Assembly (NCBI GenBank): GCA_013399015.1
Contig: VWZX01005792.1
Span: 496,001-560,000 of the forward strand
Reading direction: 5' to 3'
From: Galbula dea
Taxonomy: Eukaryota; Chordata; Aves; Piciformes; Galbulidae
Length of the DNA: 64,000 nt
Both the position numbers and the translations under genes were made by a program. Positions 46,120 to 59,600 of the stretch are shown in pieces (positions within the stretch are counted from its first letter, which is position 1; each line of letters begins with the position of its first letter). The notes beneath the pieces are model-generated. The model worked only from the letters and a program-made list of their open reading frames with translations. It had not been told where the DNA came from and did no database searches.

Positions 46120-49100
46120 GTGAGTACTTACCATGCACTTTTGTATTTCTTAAGTATCACTTTCCAACTCTGTCATCAGGGGGCAAAAAAACTTTGTTTT
46201 AAACATTCTTTCCTGCTGGAGGGACAGAGCATGCCTGTTGGAGAGCAGGAACAATTGCAAGTTTGGCAGCCCCACAGTGGCACCAGAAGCAGCAGTGAGA
46301 CACTGGAGCTGGAGGATTGTCCCTTCTGTGTAAGAGAAACTCACAGGGCAAATTCCTTGAATACAGTTTATGCAGATTGGAGCAGACTGTGAGTGGTTGT
46401 GGTCCAGTGATGAAACAACAAAAATATTGTTTAAACAGAAAGCCGACTGCATTTACTCTCTCTCCTGCTGTAGGCAGTCACTGTGTTGGCTGCAGAAGGA
46501 GTTTGACTGAGCCCTGAACTTGTAGACCAAATCCAAATCATAACCAAAACCTGTCTGAAATCTTGTCTGCCAGCAAGCACAACAAAAATTATGTCTGTCC
46601 AAGCACTGGTGTCGCAGAATTAAAAAGTATCATAACAATGAGCTGCCTCACTTACTGTAACAGAATTGGGGAATCTTGGTTGCCTTCTGGTGACTGCATG
46701 TAACCTTTTCAAAAGCACCCAAATATCTTAGGAGCCTGAATCTTATTGCCAGTCAGAGAGCTGAAGGGTGACTGACATAGAAACCAGTCCAAATACAGCA
46801 AGATTGACTGGAATGGTCTCATTAATTTCAGAGGTTTGCTTATACCCAAGTTTTGGCAGTTGTACCCTCTGCAAGTTGCAGAGTGGCTGGCTCAGTATTA
46901 AACAGTTTCTAGTTGGCCAAATCTGTCTCATTTTTGGAAAAGCCAGTGGCTGCTAATTTTTTTTCAGTTTCCTGTTGTCCCTCTTTGCTCATGGCTCTTG
47001 GTCTTCTCTGAGACTTCTGTGGTGTTGCACATATGCACTGCATGCTACCTGAGGTGGTGGCAAGTATGGGGTGTTCCAGCAAAATGTGTGGCAAACCAAC
47101 TGTCTTTAGCTCAGTGAGGACTAGAGGTTTTTTTCCCCCTGTGTATCTTTTACATGCCAGTCAGGCTTCACATAGCCCACAGTCAAGAAAAAATTCTCCA
47201 CTACATAAACAAATAGCAACATGTGGCTAGAAGATAACAGAAATGTAAATGCAAGTGCAAAAATTAAATATGGAAATATGAAAATGAGGTGTTTTTTTTT
47301 TTTTTAAAGCAAAAGAACTGTTTCACTTGTCATTGCTGGAAATTACATGGGGCTTTGTTTCCTTAGAAGCCCATCTCAGGAACACAAAATAGAAAAAAAA
47401 AAATCCATAGATAAGAAAAACCATCACAGTACCCTGTGTTTTTGGTTGACTTTGGCAGTGGGAGCCTTGTGCAAAACTTTGCAGCCAGCTTGAAAAACAA
47501 TAAAACAAGAAAAAGATAAAGGCACATCAGAACAAAATGTGCAGATGGCAGATGTGCAGTCTTCCTGCCTTCCTCACTCTATCTTCTGTTTTACTGCAAT
47601 GTCACTGCTTCCTGAGAAACACTAGCTTTATTTTGAAAGATTGTTTCTTCATTTTCCACTGCCATTTTCCACAGCTCCTCCCTCTTTCCATGTCCCTTCT
47701 ACCTGTTCACAGCACACCTTTTTGCCATATATTGAACATAAAAATGTTTACCTTAGCTTCTTGTAGGCTCTGCCCCTGCTGTTTGGAGGTTTAAACAGGC
47801 TGCCTGGTTGCTGCAAAAAAAACCCCACAGTGCTCAGCAATGAGGCTGGTTGTCTCTGAGCCACATGATGCTGGAGTTTGCAGTTAAAAGCTGTCTCCAG
47901 GAGCAGCAGAGCAATAGAAATACAAACCCTATTGTCAAAGATGCAGACTGCTGGGATCATTCTGTTCCTTCTCCTGTTAATGAGTCAGTCTGTATTTAAA
48001 GAGGAATAAAGTAAAGAAAAACACCCATGATCCTGTAATTATCATTAGTCCCCAAGAACTCAAGTTGCTGAAGCATTCTTTGGTAGGAAGAAAATGAATT
48101 ATCTAGTCTTCCTCTTGTTATGCAAGGAATTTCTATGAATTTTGTCCATATTGTGTTTTAAAGTGGTGAAACTGGGATTGTCTTTTCATCAGAAGCCTTT
48201 GCTGTGTCAGGTACAAGTAGAGACCAAGGCTAATTGGGTCCAATATTCCATTATATGTAATACAGTGATAGAAAAATCTACTTTTACTTTATGGTGACTG
48301 ATCCTAGCCTGTGTGTGGAAGCAATCCTGGCTTTGGAAACAAGCACTGGCCCATTTTGAACATATAGACATCAGATTTTTAGAGTGCAAAAATGAGCAGT
48401 GACTGATTGAGTTTACTTACCAGAATACATCCCGTAAACTGCTAGTGCTCCAAGCCTAAGGCTGCATCATTTGCCCTTTAAAATACTAGAAAACACATTT
48501 AAAACATATATGTATATATTTTGATAATTAACTTCTGCATTACACAGTAAATGCAGCTTTTAACATCCATTAAACAACCTAAAATTGGAGTCACTTATCA
48601 GTCCCATGCTATATAACAGAAGCCTCATGACAGCCCAGCCTCTGCGGAGGGGAGCAGGACTTTGTGGTGCACCAGCAAAGGCAGAAGATATGTTATTCAT
48701 TCTTTAACCATTAGAAACAGAGAATTGTGGTCCCATCTCCTCATCTGACCAATAATAAATTGTGCTTCAGAGCACACTGTTGCAAAGACTGCAGAAGGCA
48801 AGACTGTAGTTAAGTCTATAGCTGTACATGCCAGCAATGCTCAGGCCCTCAGAGAAAAGTGATCACTAGTGCATAGGAAAAAGACCCTGGTCCTTTTTTG
48901 TGTGTGTTGTAGTATCCAGACTCCAGACAAAGAAGAACATGAGGCAGTCTTAATGCCCTTGATGAGCAAAAGGTCCTTGCTAACACTCCTCTTACTGGGC
49001 TGTTCTCACTATGTTACTCTCCCACTTGTTTGTTTGGTGAGATGGCAAATAGTCCCAGTTTGCAGGGCAGTGTAACTGCAACATGGTGCGCTCAGAAGAG

Positions 49101-50897
49101 GCTTGTGCACAACAGGTTGCCTGACAGGCTCCCATGATGATGTATCCTGGTTAACAAGGTGCTCATGACCCTGAGCAATGAACACATTATGAGCACATAA
49201 GGGTGTAACCAGAGACAGAAAATTACTTGGGTTTTTATATTTCATAACAGTCTAAAGAAAATAGGTTTTTCTTTCTCTTGAGAGAGTAATATCATTCTCC
49301 AAACGATGTAAGCATCCTTTTACTGCACCTCATTTGCTCTTCATTGTCAGCCATGCACCCTGTTTCCATGATCTGTGCTCTACTTTGTGCAGGTATTTAC
49401 TATTCTCTACTTGCTCCTTTTACTTTGAGACCTTATTTTCTCTCTGCTTACCTCTTATGTTTACTATTTCTTTACAATGCTTCTCTTATTAAACTTTTTC
49501 TTCCACTTGACAAACTCCTTTCCAATCATTTTCACTCTCTAGAGAGTGCCTCTAATTTTCCAAGGCTAGCATCAAACCTCTGATTGACCACTTCTCAGCT
49601 TTGAAGAGTGTCTTTTACCATCTCAGCCATACAGATTGTGTACCTTAATTTGTCTTTGTCTTCTTCTGACATACAGTTCCTCTAACTATGTGTCCTGGCT
49701 TCCACAGGTCAATATTCAGAGACCTTGAAAGGGTAACTTATTTTGAAGGTTCGTGCTACTTGCCCTTTTCCTGAATAGGAAACTGCCAGGTTTCATCTCC
49801 CCCTATCATGGCTAACATGGTAGTCATTCAGTATCCAATATTGTATGAGCCAGATGGCATTATGAGATAAGTTATTTCTTGTCTGGAAAGCATGCACAAA
49901 ATGATAAATGCTTTTTATTTTACCTGCTCCTTATTGGCTCCAGAGAGGTGAGAAAATGGAGATATGGATACCTCTATAACTTCTTGGAAGATTTCAGCAA
50001 TGAGAGAGAGTTATTTGGTCTGTACTGTACCTCCCTGTGATGCTGTGAGTGCAGTGAACAGAAAGGCTTGAGTTACTGTGAACACTGGAGTAGATTATCC
50101 CCCCCTAGATTGTCAACAGCTTGGCACAGATCTAGTCAGCCAAAATGCTGTGCACACTTTGAAACCAAAGATAAATCAGACTCCTTCTTTAATATGCTGA
50201 GCTTTCATCACCATATTTCAGATCACATATTTCTTGGAATGATTATTTAAGAAGACACAAATAAAAAAATAGAGAAGTCCAGTTCAAGTGTATAGTGTAC
50301 ACTTTGTATATGACTTCTCTTGTGGAGTATGGGAATGTTGTAAAAAAACTGAACAGATTTAACATGCAGTTAAGAAAGTTCATACCTCATATGTAAAATA
50401 AATAACCACTCTGCTAGAAAAGTATATACACACAGAGTATATATTAATGCTCAAAAAATATACATATAGGAGGCAAGTTTTTGTCCCTGTAAAGATTGTT
50501 GTCAATAGACCCACAGAATAGTATCTGTCATTCCAGAAATGAGATCAGGGATCAAAAATGTTTTAACAGTTGCAAAAGTAATAAAGAAAAGTCCACAATC
50601 TCTGCCTGATTGCAGCAGTAATTCCTGGCTCTCACTCTCCCTTTTGATAGAAAGATGGGTGCTAGTGCCTGGGTAGGAGTATTTTTTTGTCTTAACAACA
50701 CAGTCTCTGATAACCTGTGGGAGGTCTTTAGTGGGAGTCTTCCATGGACCCTATGACCAGAAAAGATTAACCAGCTTTTATGAGAGCAAAATGGGCTTTG
50801 TGATGTTCCCTCAGTTCTTTGCTCTTTTTGTTTTTTGGAAAAAACTTTGGATTTATCTATAATTTAAAAATAAAACTAAAAACCACACCCCCACCAC
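46120..50897. other. Unique non-coding DNA
   Basis: The first 450 bases are less AT-rich and hold a 90-codon frame (46120-46392) without family resemblance. T runs lie near 47291-47304 and an A run near 47393-47401. No mobile element is recognised. Confidence 0.5.
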
Positions 50898-50917
50898 AAA
50901 AAAAAAAAAAAAAAAAA
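50898..50917 (+). repeat. Run of 20 A
   Basis: A homopolymer preceded by an A/C-rich stretch (AAAACTAAAAACC and similar). It might be a poly(A) tail, but no retroposed body or target duplication is visible. Confidence 0.85.
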
Positions 50918-53196
50918 GACAACAAAACTGACCACCTGCTGCTCTCTAGTGCTTGTAGTTTTAGTTAAAAAAATATATTGTGAATGCAACCCAATAATGA
51001 TTAAAAGTGAGGGATCTTATTAGGAATGCTACAAGGTGAGACTTGCTGTATCCTATCAGGGAAGTTGTACATAAATTGCAACACTGTATCTCTGGCAGGA
51101 ACCAAGGTCTGAGTATCCAGTGAAAGACACAGAATTTTCTCATAACAAATCAGGTCTACACTGTTTCAGACCCACATCTCTTTTTATTTGCCAGTAATTC
51201 AAGTTAACTCTTATAATGCTGGAGGTGCTTGCATTATACAAAAATTGGATTTCTGTGTTTATTCTGTTGACTCTGGTGAAATATAGTGGTATTTTCTATG
51301 GACAGCCTAAATAACCAAAGTGAGTTAAGAAAGGGTTTCCTTTTATTGGTTTTGAATTTGCATCTTTCTGTTATCACTCCTTGTCCTTGTGTTACAAAAC
51401 AAGGAGAACAGAAGAACTAGATCTATATTCTTTAAACCAGACATGCTTTCACATACTTTTTATCATTTTCCAGTGGAAGCTGGGTTATTGTTTTATACAA
51501 TGCCAGTGGTGTCACAGTAACTCAAACAGTTCTGTGAAATGTTGTTCCTTCTATTCCCTCTGTTATAATTTTCTAGGACATCAGAAAAGTTTCTGAGCCC
51601 AAAAGGTTGAATTAAGGTCCTAATTTCTTCAACAGCTGAGGTCAATGGCTGCTGTCATTTGGTTTGCACTTCTTAGTTTGAGACGCATTACAAACAGGTT
51701 TCCCCAACCTAACAAGCAAGCAGATCTTAGAGGTAGCTGTTTCTGTTGTTGTTCCCCTACCAAGTGAGAGCTAAAGAAGGTAATTTCTCTTATCCATTAT
51801 GTAGCATCAAAACCTGATTTCAAAACTTTCTATAGTTTTAAGAGGTCTTCTCTGAGTGCTGGGGTTTTTGAGTAAACTGTGGACCTGGGACTACTCAGAT
51901 GACAGCTACTCTAGGTCAGGCACTTATTTTTTTTCTATGAGAAACCCTTTTGTGTTGTCAAAATACAAAAAAAAAAGTCTAAAATCATATCTGTCAAGGG
52001 TTAGGGCTGGATTGACCACCACCCAGCAACACTGATGGACTTCCATAAAAAGGGGGAGGGGAAGAAGTCACACATAACTTGAGTTACTCTAGAATAGGTG
52101 GTTTTATTCAGTTGAGCCCTTTAGTTCAGATTAGGATCATAGCTTCATTTGAATGTACATTACTTTGAATTCTTAGTTCAGTTTTGAAAAACTGATGCTT
52201 CTAGACATACCTGATGTGTTCAAATAAAAATCCATTAGGATCTTCTGAATTTAAATCTCACTGGCAAGTTGAATTTATGAAAAGGCTGATCTGCAATGTA
52301 TATGAATCTTTACAAGACCACGAGAACAAGTTAAGGAAACATGGGAAAAGTCTTATTTGTATTTTCATTTTAATACTGGGAGAAGAGTTGTATGTTATAG
52401 TAATCAAATGTGTAATGGATTCTGAGGAAACAGTGGAAAGATTGTGCTTATCATGAAAAGTGGTATGTGAGTTTCTTCTTATATACCCATGTAGTAAGAA
52501 GCAATTGCACTGGTGTCAGATTTTTTGGAAGATGGTCAATTGGTTTGCTTGTCTATAGTTGACAAGAGAAATATAATGTATTTGTGCATAATTTGTTAGT
52601 CATATAATGATAATAATGATAAATTACAGGTTTTCTGCTTTTACTTCACTGGCTTTATAAAAAGAAGTCCAGTGTTTTAAAAGATGTATAAATCAGAATT
52701 GACCAGGAAGGGAAAAAAACAATCAAACAACAAAAAACCCCAAACACAAAACTCCTCTAAAACTAATACATCTCAAAGAGGTTGTAATTATTTCCTTCTC
52801 TGTGACTTAAAGAAACATATTGAAAGTTAATAAAGATAAATGTAACACTGGGTAATAAGAGATTGTGGAAAGAAATAAACAAACCTAGGATATAGTGCAT
52901 CTAAGTAAACACAAAGGTTCTAAAACCTTCAAACTCAAATATCAAGAGCACTGCAAATTAATGCTGCACACAATAGACCCTTTGGAAGCTAACTTAATCC
53001 ATCCCCATGTATCTACATGAGGGCCATGCATAACAATGCATGAGCTGGATTTCCATTAGAGTTTCCTCTGCAGGCTGTCAGTTGTTTGAAGAAATAACAA
53101 TTTCCTAGGCATGAAAGCTTTTTCAGAATGTTCCCGCTGATGTGTAATAAAAGTGACTTTACTTTTTTTTTTTTTTCTTTTCCCCTTCTCCTTCAG
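50918..53196. other. Unique non-coding DNA
   Basis: Contains an A/C-rich low-complexity patch at about 52712-52752. The last 30 bases are a T-rich then CT-rich run that forms the pyrimidine tract before the exon-like stretch at 53197. Confidence 0.5.
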
Positions 53197-53395
53197 CCCC
53201 TTCCCCAGAGATGTGACTTTGGGAGGGAAGAGGATGGACTCAGACCCTCGGGCCCCCTACCAGTTTACCTTGACTGGATTATCGGTGCAGGTGTTAAAAT
53301 AATTGAAGGTGTGGTAGGAGATACAACCCCTAATAGCTTTTCCTGTATGGAGATTACCTAGGTAGAGAATGCCAGAGTACCTGAAGAATAGACAT
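53197..53395 (+). other. Exon-like stretch (candidate only)
   Basis: A long T/C tract ending CTCCTTCAG (AG at 53195-53196) and CAT|GTGAGTA (GT at 53396-53397) bound 199 bases with above-average GC. One frame is open from the 3' splice site to a TAG at 53359-53361, containing DWIIGAGVKIIEGVVGDTTP, which looks protein-like but matches no family I can name. With a stop inside it would have to be a last coding exon with a further untranslated exon, or non-coding. Confidence 0.25.
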
Positions 53396-53610
53396 GTGAG
53401 TACCTTATTAACATACCACCATTCAGCGGCAGCTGCATATCTGGAAGAGAAAAAAAAAACCTTTAAAGAGCCTATTCATCTATGTTAATGGGCCCATTGC
53501 ACAGTACATTGTGTGGGAAATTAAGTCTCTGGCTGTGAACTTCCTGTGCTGTGCAAGCTGCCTTGACTCTTTTTTATTGCTTCAGTGTTATTATCTCCTC
53601 CTGGAAATAA
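53396..53610. promoter_or_regulatory. Candidate conserved non-coding element
   Basis: Smooth, non-repetitive sequence with CAGCTG (E-box, 53430-53435), a 10-base perfect palindrome ATGGGCCCAT (53488-53497) after GTTAATG, and CATTGT soon after. It is placed here on texture and motif density alone. It could be nothing. Confidence 0.18.
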
Positions 53611-56600
53611 AAACAATCATGTTCTCACATTTGAGAAGCCAAAACATTCCCAGATAACAAACTGGTTGAAAGTTTCTTTTGTTTCCCTTATTAAGTGAAA
53701 AAATATGTTTTGAAATGAAAAGAAACCCTAAATTAACACCAAAGCCCATCAAATTAGCTGAGCTGTCATATACATGACAATGTTGGGGATTTTTCAGTTG
53801 TGGTTTTTTTTTTCCTCTCCCCTGTAAAATACACAATTTAAATTACTTTCCTATTTATTGCTCCTTCCTTGGAATTAATTTTTGCTACAAAGCATGTTAA
53901 TTTATTCTAATGAGACATGATTTTTGAATCTTTAACTGGCAAAAGAACTGTTTTCCTGCTGAAAGACTGACATAGAAAATAACATTTTTTTTTAAGTATT
54001 TCTCCAAAACATTGTCCATTTCCATGTTAGCACAGAGCAGACTGATTCTTTAAAAGAAGAGCTGGAAAAGTATACCAAAAAAGGAAATTTTGTTTATTCA
54101 ACTTATTTTCAATCTCTATCATGAATTTGAGAGTAATATGTGATATTGTGCAACCTATACTACCTTCAAGAAAGAATTATCACCAAATAGTTAACAGAAT
54201 TTTCATCCTTCCTTTATGATCCAGTGCTGCATGCTGCATCATTGTTATCATTACCACCACTATCCTCATCATTCTGCTAAAAGAAAGGACTAATCATCAA
54301 TACTGATTATAACTCAGTTAGGGATAACTTATTCAGTATAATTTTTTTTAATATTGCCACTTCCAATCCTTCCCTATTTTCAGGTTGACTTAGTATGTTC
54401 CACTATTTAACATGTGCATGCTGGAATATAAATAAAATGATTACTTAATGTGCTGTACTACTTCCATGGTGCATACTCAACTTCCCTTGGACAACACTAA
54501 TATTGAAAGAGCAGCCAAAAAAAAAAAAATCCAGACTCTTTCTGTTAGAAAATAAAAGTTCTCTAATAGAATTTAACTTAATCTCTGATAAGCAGCTATT
54601 TAAAAGCACTTTAAAAATGGCTAGGAAAAATTCCAAATCAGTTACCAGGCTGTAGAAAGAGTGGAAGAAAACCAGTGTGGAAGGAGCATGCTGATACAAG
54701 TCAACACTTTGCCCAGTCTGTTCCCTTGCAGCCTGCTACTATTTTTCTTCAAAATTTTATCTGAGAAGTCTCTGGGGCAGGGATACTTTGGTACACACAG
54801 TACCTTACTCTGTTTTCTATGCTTGATAGTGCTTGACAGTGTTGTAATAATGCAAATTGTTGATGCTGGTAAGTACTGCTTAGAGTGCTCTTTGGGTTTC
54901 TGCAAGTCTGACAAGTGTTAATACAGTAGTATCTGAGAGGAAATCAATATTTCATATTATTTAATTGTGGAAACATTCCTCTTAATGCCATTTGTTAACT
55001 AAAATCATCATAAATTGTATTCTGTTCAGCTCATCTTTCAGAGGCACTCTGAATTACACATTCCTGACACTTAGATATTGGAACGTAAAACAGATTTCTT
55101 CTTCCAGTCCAGTTCAACACTTTGCTCACAACACAGGCCATCTGGGAATGTGTGTCCATTAATGCTCTGGGAGGCACTGGTAAAAGTCTGCATATTTTAA
55201 AAAGTCAGAGAAAATTAGAACTGCAGGAAGACCAATACATTGCATTCCCATTTTACCTCAACATTATTACTTTTTTTTTCCCCCTATGCTCATATATTTA
55301 TTTATTTATAAAACAATTTTTAGATGTTTTTCCAGGCTGGCATTCTGCAGATTCTGTAGTGTGTTGTTTAGAGTTTAAAAATATATAGTGAGATTCCAAG
55401 CTAGCCAGTCCCATTTAGTCAATTTTGCACAGACTTATTTTTCTATAGCAAGTGTGCTGTTGGCATTTCAAGAATCACTGAGAGGCCAGTAATTTGGGTG
55501 CAAGCAAAATTTTTTGAAATGGTTCCTGTAAAGATAATTCAGATTAATGGGCCATTTACAGTCTTGCTAACTTACTAACTGGCTATGTGCTCTAGGTAAT
55601 CAGGGTGACATTACTGCCGGCACAAAAATGACATCTCGTCATCAGAAATTTTCTTCATTGGCATGGAAAATGCCAGGCACATCACCTCTGACTGTGTGGC
55701 CACCACATCTATTAACCTTATTGATTTGGAGTCATGCTGTGCCACACTGGAAAACTACTCCCTGCTGAAAGACTCAAGTGGATCAATCCTGAACCATGAA
55801 CAAAGACTCAGCAACAAACTGTAGTAGGCACCTTTCTCCATTAGGTATTCCTCAAAGTAAATCACATTAGAGAACATCACCGTGAGCAACTTCCTTTGGG
55901 ATTCTGTGATCTCCCAGAACCTAAGAGCAAAAAAATAACAACATAGGAAGGAAAAAATATAGATATTGCTAAAGGTACTTTATATCACTTGATATTGTTC
56001 TCAAATATCTTTTTGCAGTGATATTTTCATTTTATGCTGTAATTTGGCTCCACTTTCTAAACCTTAAAAATCTAACTTGCTGTTTGTTTTTAATGATGAC
56101 TGTCCCTGATAAGTTGTCTAGTGACAGACAGTTCTGCAAAAGAAAGTCTTCTCTCCTTTATGAACCCTTCAGCATTTTTATGTATTTATCAGCATTTATT
56201 TTTGAGAGCCTCATTGTGTCAGGGCTTGAAAATAAAGCAAGCCATCTAACTCCTTTCAGCCTCATGCAGTTAACAAAGAAGGCAACAAAAGGAGTTCCAG
56301 AGCTTCATATTTCCTGACAAAAGCTAGAGGACTGCAGCAGGCCCCATTCATATTTAAATGTTCCTGGCTTTGGAATTAAAAGTCCATCTTTCATGTTACC
56401 ATTTCCGTTCCTTACTTTTTTGTTGGTGTTTGCCAGCAATGCAAACTATGTCCCAAACATTAGTGTGACTTCAGTTCAGTCTGCAGAACTTCTATTCCTA
56501 GAAAATATTTATTACAGACAACTGAAGCTTTCTTAAATAGCAGTTGTGAATTGTTATGGTTTTTAGTTGTCTAATTTAGAACAAGAAGATTATGGGTACA

Positions 56601-59600
56601 ACCACTTGTGCACATGTGAGTAATGACTGATTACAGCTGGGTAAGTTTTATTGAAGGCAGTAGGATTCCTCTCCTCAGGAAAGATTACTGACACAAGTAA
56701 GGAGTACAAGAAAGATCAAGATAATTTCTGTTGTTCAGTACTGTGACAGAAGTATTTTTGCCCAAGGATCTGATCTGAAAACTTGACAACTAAAACCTAC
56801 AGGCACAGGGTTTAATTTTGCATTCGTTTCGGTGCTAATGAACAGAACAAAATTCATTAGAAGTATTAATTTCACTATGTTCACTCATGTCTAATAACTG
56901 TAAGTTTATCTATACTACATATTTTAATATTTTATTTCAAAGAAATCCTGGATCATGCAAAAAAGGAAAAAGAAAATACAATGACATGTTAGAAAATATT
57001 ATCAGTTACTTGGAAAAAATGATTCCTCAAAGCCACATAGAAGTCTGGAAAGTGTTCTTTTTATTCCTTAGGAAATAACCCTGGGTTTCTAATTAATATT
57101 GTGAAATTAAGGCCATTTATCTAAAAAAGTAAAAAAACCCCTATATATGCTCCAAAGTTCAGTGTTTGTCCCTGAGCTCTAACAGGAGATATACTGTGTG
57201 AAAGTCTAACATGGGATACACCATATATCATCTCTATTTAGAGCCCCTAGGCAGGAAGTATGGATAAAAAAAATAATCAAAATTACTGTTTTTCTTTACT
57301 GAAAGCCCTCTGAGGAATTCATTGGAATGAGTTCTGTCTGCCCATCTAATTGATAATTATTTAATTAGCAATTTATAATGATAATGGGATTTTACCCCCC
57401 ACCAGTCCATCTTGTCTGTAAGAAAAACGTAAGTAGACAACCTTATCTATTACTTTACCACTTTTGGCAGTTGGCACAAGATATTGTGGGCCAGCTTCGT
57501 GATTCCCTACAGTTAAACCACAAAAGCAATGTATTCATATATTTCCTTTGCCCACAGTGTTTCCTTTTCTCATTACCGTGGGTGACTGGCATTCTCACAA
57601 TGTGTGTGGGTGCACAGGCTTGTTGTGTCACCATGGACAGTTCTAAGAGCAGCTTCATTAGTTCTTTTTACAACAAAAGCTAGGGTTTTTTTCCTGCCTT
57701 CTCTTTCTTTCCCTTAGTTGGCATGTGGGTTGAATTTTTCTTGGACCCCCTGCTTGACTTTTTTTTTTTAGAGCTCCTTTTGAACAGTGCAGCAGTGTGA
57801 ACACTAGGAATTGTAACTGATAGACTGTTTGCAGGAGAACTCATGAAAGTTCTCTTTGTTCACTTCACATCAACCAGGTTTATGCAGACCCTCCCCCACC
57901 TTAACCAAACAGGGAAAAGGAAATCCACTTTTAATTATACATTGATGGGAATCACTGTATAGTGAAATTGCATCAAATGGAGAATGCCCACTTTATACTC
58001 TTTTATCTGAGAATCCAAAAGAAGAACTGGCATAAAAAAATGGATATGCAAGCATAGACTCCTCAGTATACAGCCAGGTCTGAGTCATTTAAATCAATTT
58101 GCCAGCTCCCCTTCCAGTCCCAAAAAAGTTTTAAGTAGTATCTTTGCACTGTAAACATGTTTTGTCTTCAGAACTTGAGCCTGGAAGGTTTTATTTTTTA
58201 AGACTTTGAAAAAAAAAGTTCCCAATGCAACATTTGCTGTAATGCTAAAAGGAAGATTTGCAAATTTAAGGTATTTTCAAAATTTGAACCGATAATATTG
58301 ATGCTTTTTCCTCTTTTCTCTCTTAGACAACCATGTTCAAGAGTTTATGTAGAAGAGTCCTAGAGGGGAAAAAAAAAATCATCTATCTTGTGGCAGAATG
58401 AACAGATTACACATTGTGAGAAGTGTAAGTAAACAAGAGAAGCACTTAGTGTCATTTTATGCTGTTGTACCCTGTGAAAAAAATGGAAAAACTTTCAGCA
58501 GTAATACAAGGATCTCTGAGATTATAAATAATTTTAGTAATCTGCTAATAAATATGCAATGCTAATTCTCTGACACTTTTTAAAATTAATATCACAAGAT
58601 AGCATTAATACAGTGATGAAAATACAGGATGTTCAGCTTTACTGTGTATACTATGAAAATTTACTATGGTTATATTTGCCTTTTGAATCTTCCAGTGCAG
58701 CAAGGAAATACTGGTGGTTTTCTAAACATTTAGTAAGGAAAGGAATTTTTTTGAAAGTGTTCTTGAAGGTCATTATTTTGCATTCTTTCTTAAATTGTTT
58801 CAGCTTAGTCATCCCAAATAATTTATTTTATAAAACTTAGCAATTAATATTTCTTAATATTAATTTTAATATTTAATATTTTCTGAGAAAAAGTTTAACA
58901 CCTGCAAAAGAATTGTTGTGAAGACCAAAGAAAGAGCAGCCTATCTAGAAACACCTTATGACTCTTAGAAATAGTCAGAAAAAAAGTTAACTAAGGACAT
59001 AATTAAGCAGAGTCATGTAAAGGAACTGGGGGGAAAAAAAAGAAAACTATTTCTATGGATGTTAGGAGGCATTTTGGCCTGCCAAATAAAAGAAGCCAGG
59101 TGGTGTTTATATATCTCACCTCAGAGACAAAATCCTGATTAAATAAAGATCAAAGGCAACAGTGGGTTTCTGTATTACAGATGCAACAAGGATGCATTTT
59201 GCTTGTAATGGGCCCGTGCTTTAGGAAACCCAGTCTAGGCACTCCATCTAAGTGGAACTTGAGGAAACTCCATCCTCTTTCCACTACTAATACTGAAATA
59301 TGCTTCTCTGCTGCATGACTGGGTCACACATGTGGCTAGTAGTCCTTTCATCCCCATTCAGAATAGGACTTCTTCTCTTCTCTTGTCCCAGATTTTCTTC
59401 TGATTTTTTTTTTCAAAAAATAAGTTGTTTTTTTTTTTCTCAGCAAAGGTTTTGCACAAGAGCAAAGTAGGTGGGTATGCCAGGAATGATGAGAAGCTGA
59501 ATGAGGCAGAGATTAAAAGTTATGCTGACTTAAAGGAACCGACTTGGAACTAGTCCATAACTAGTCTACTAGTCTAAAGTATCCCACAGACAACAGAACA

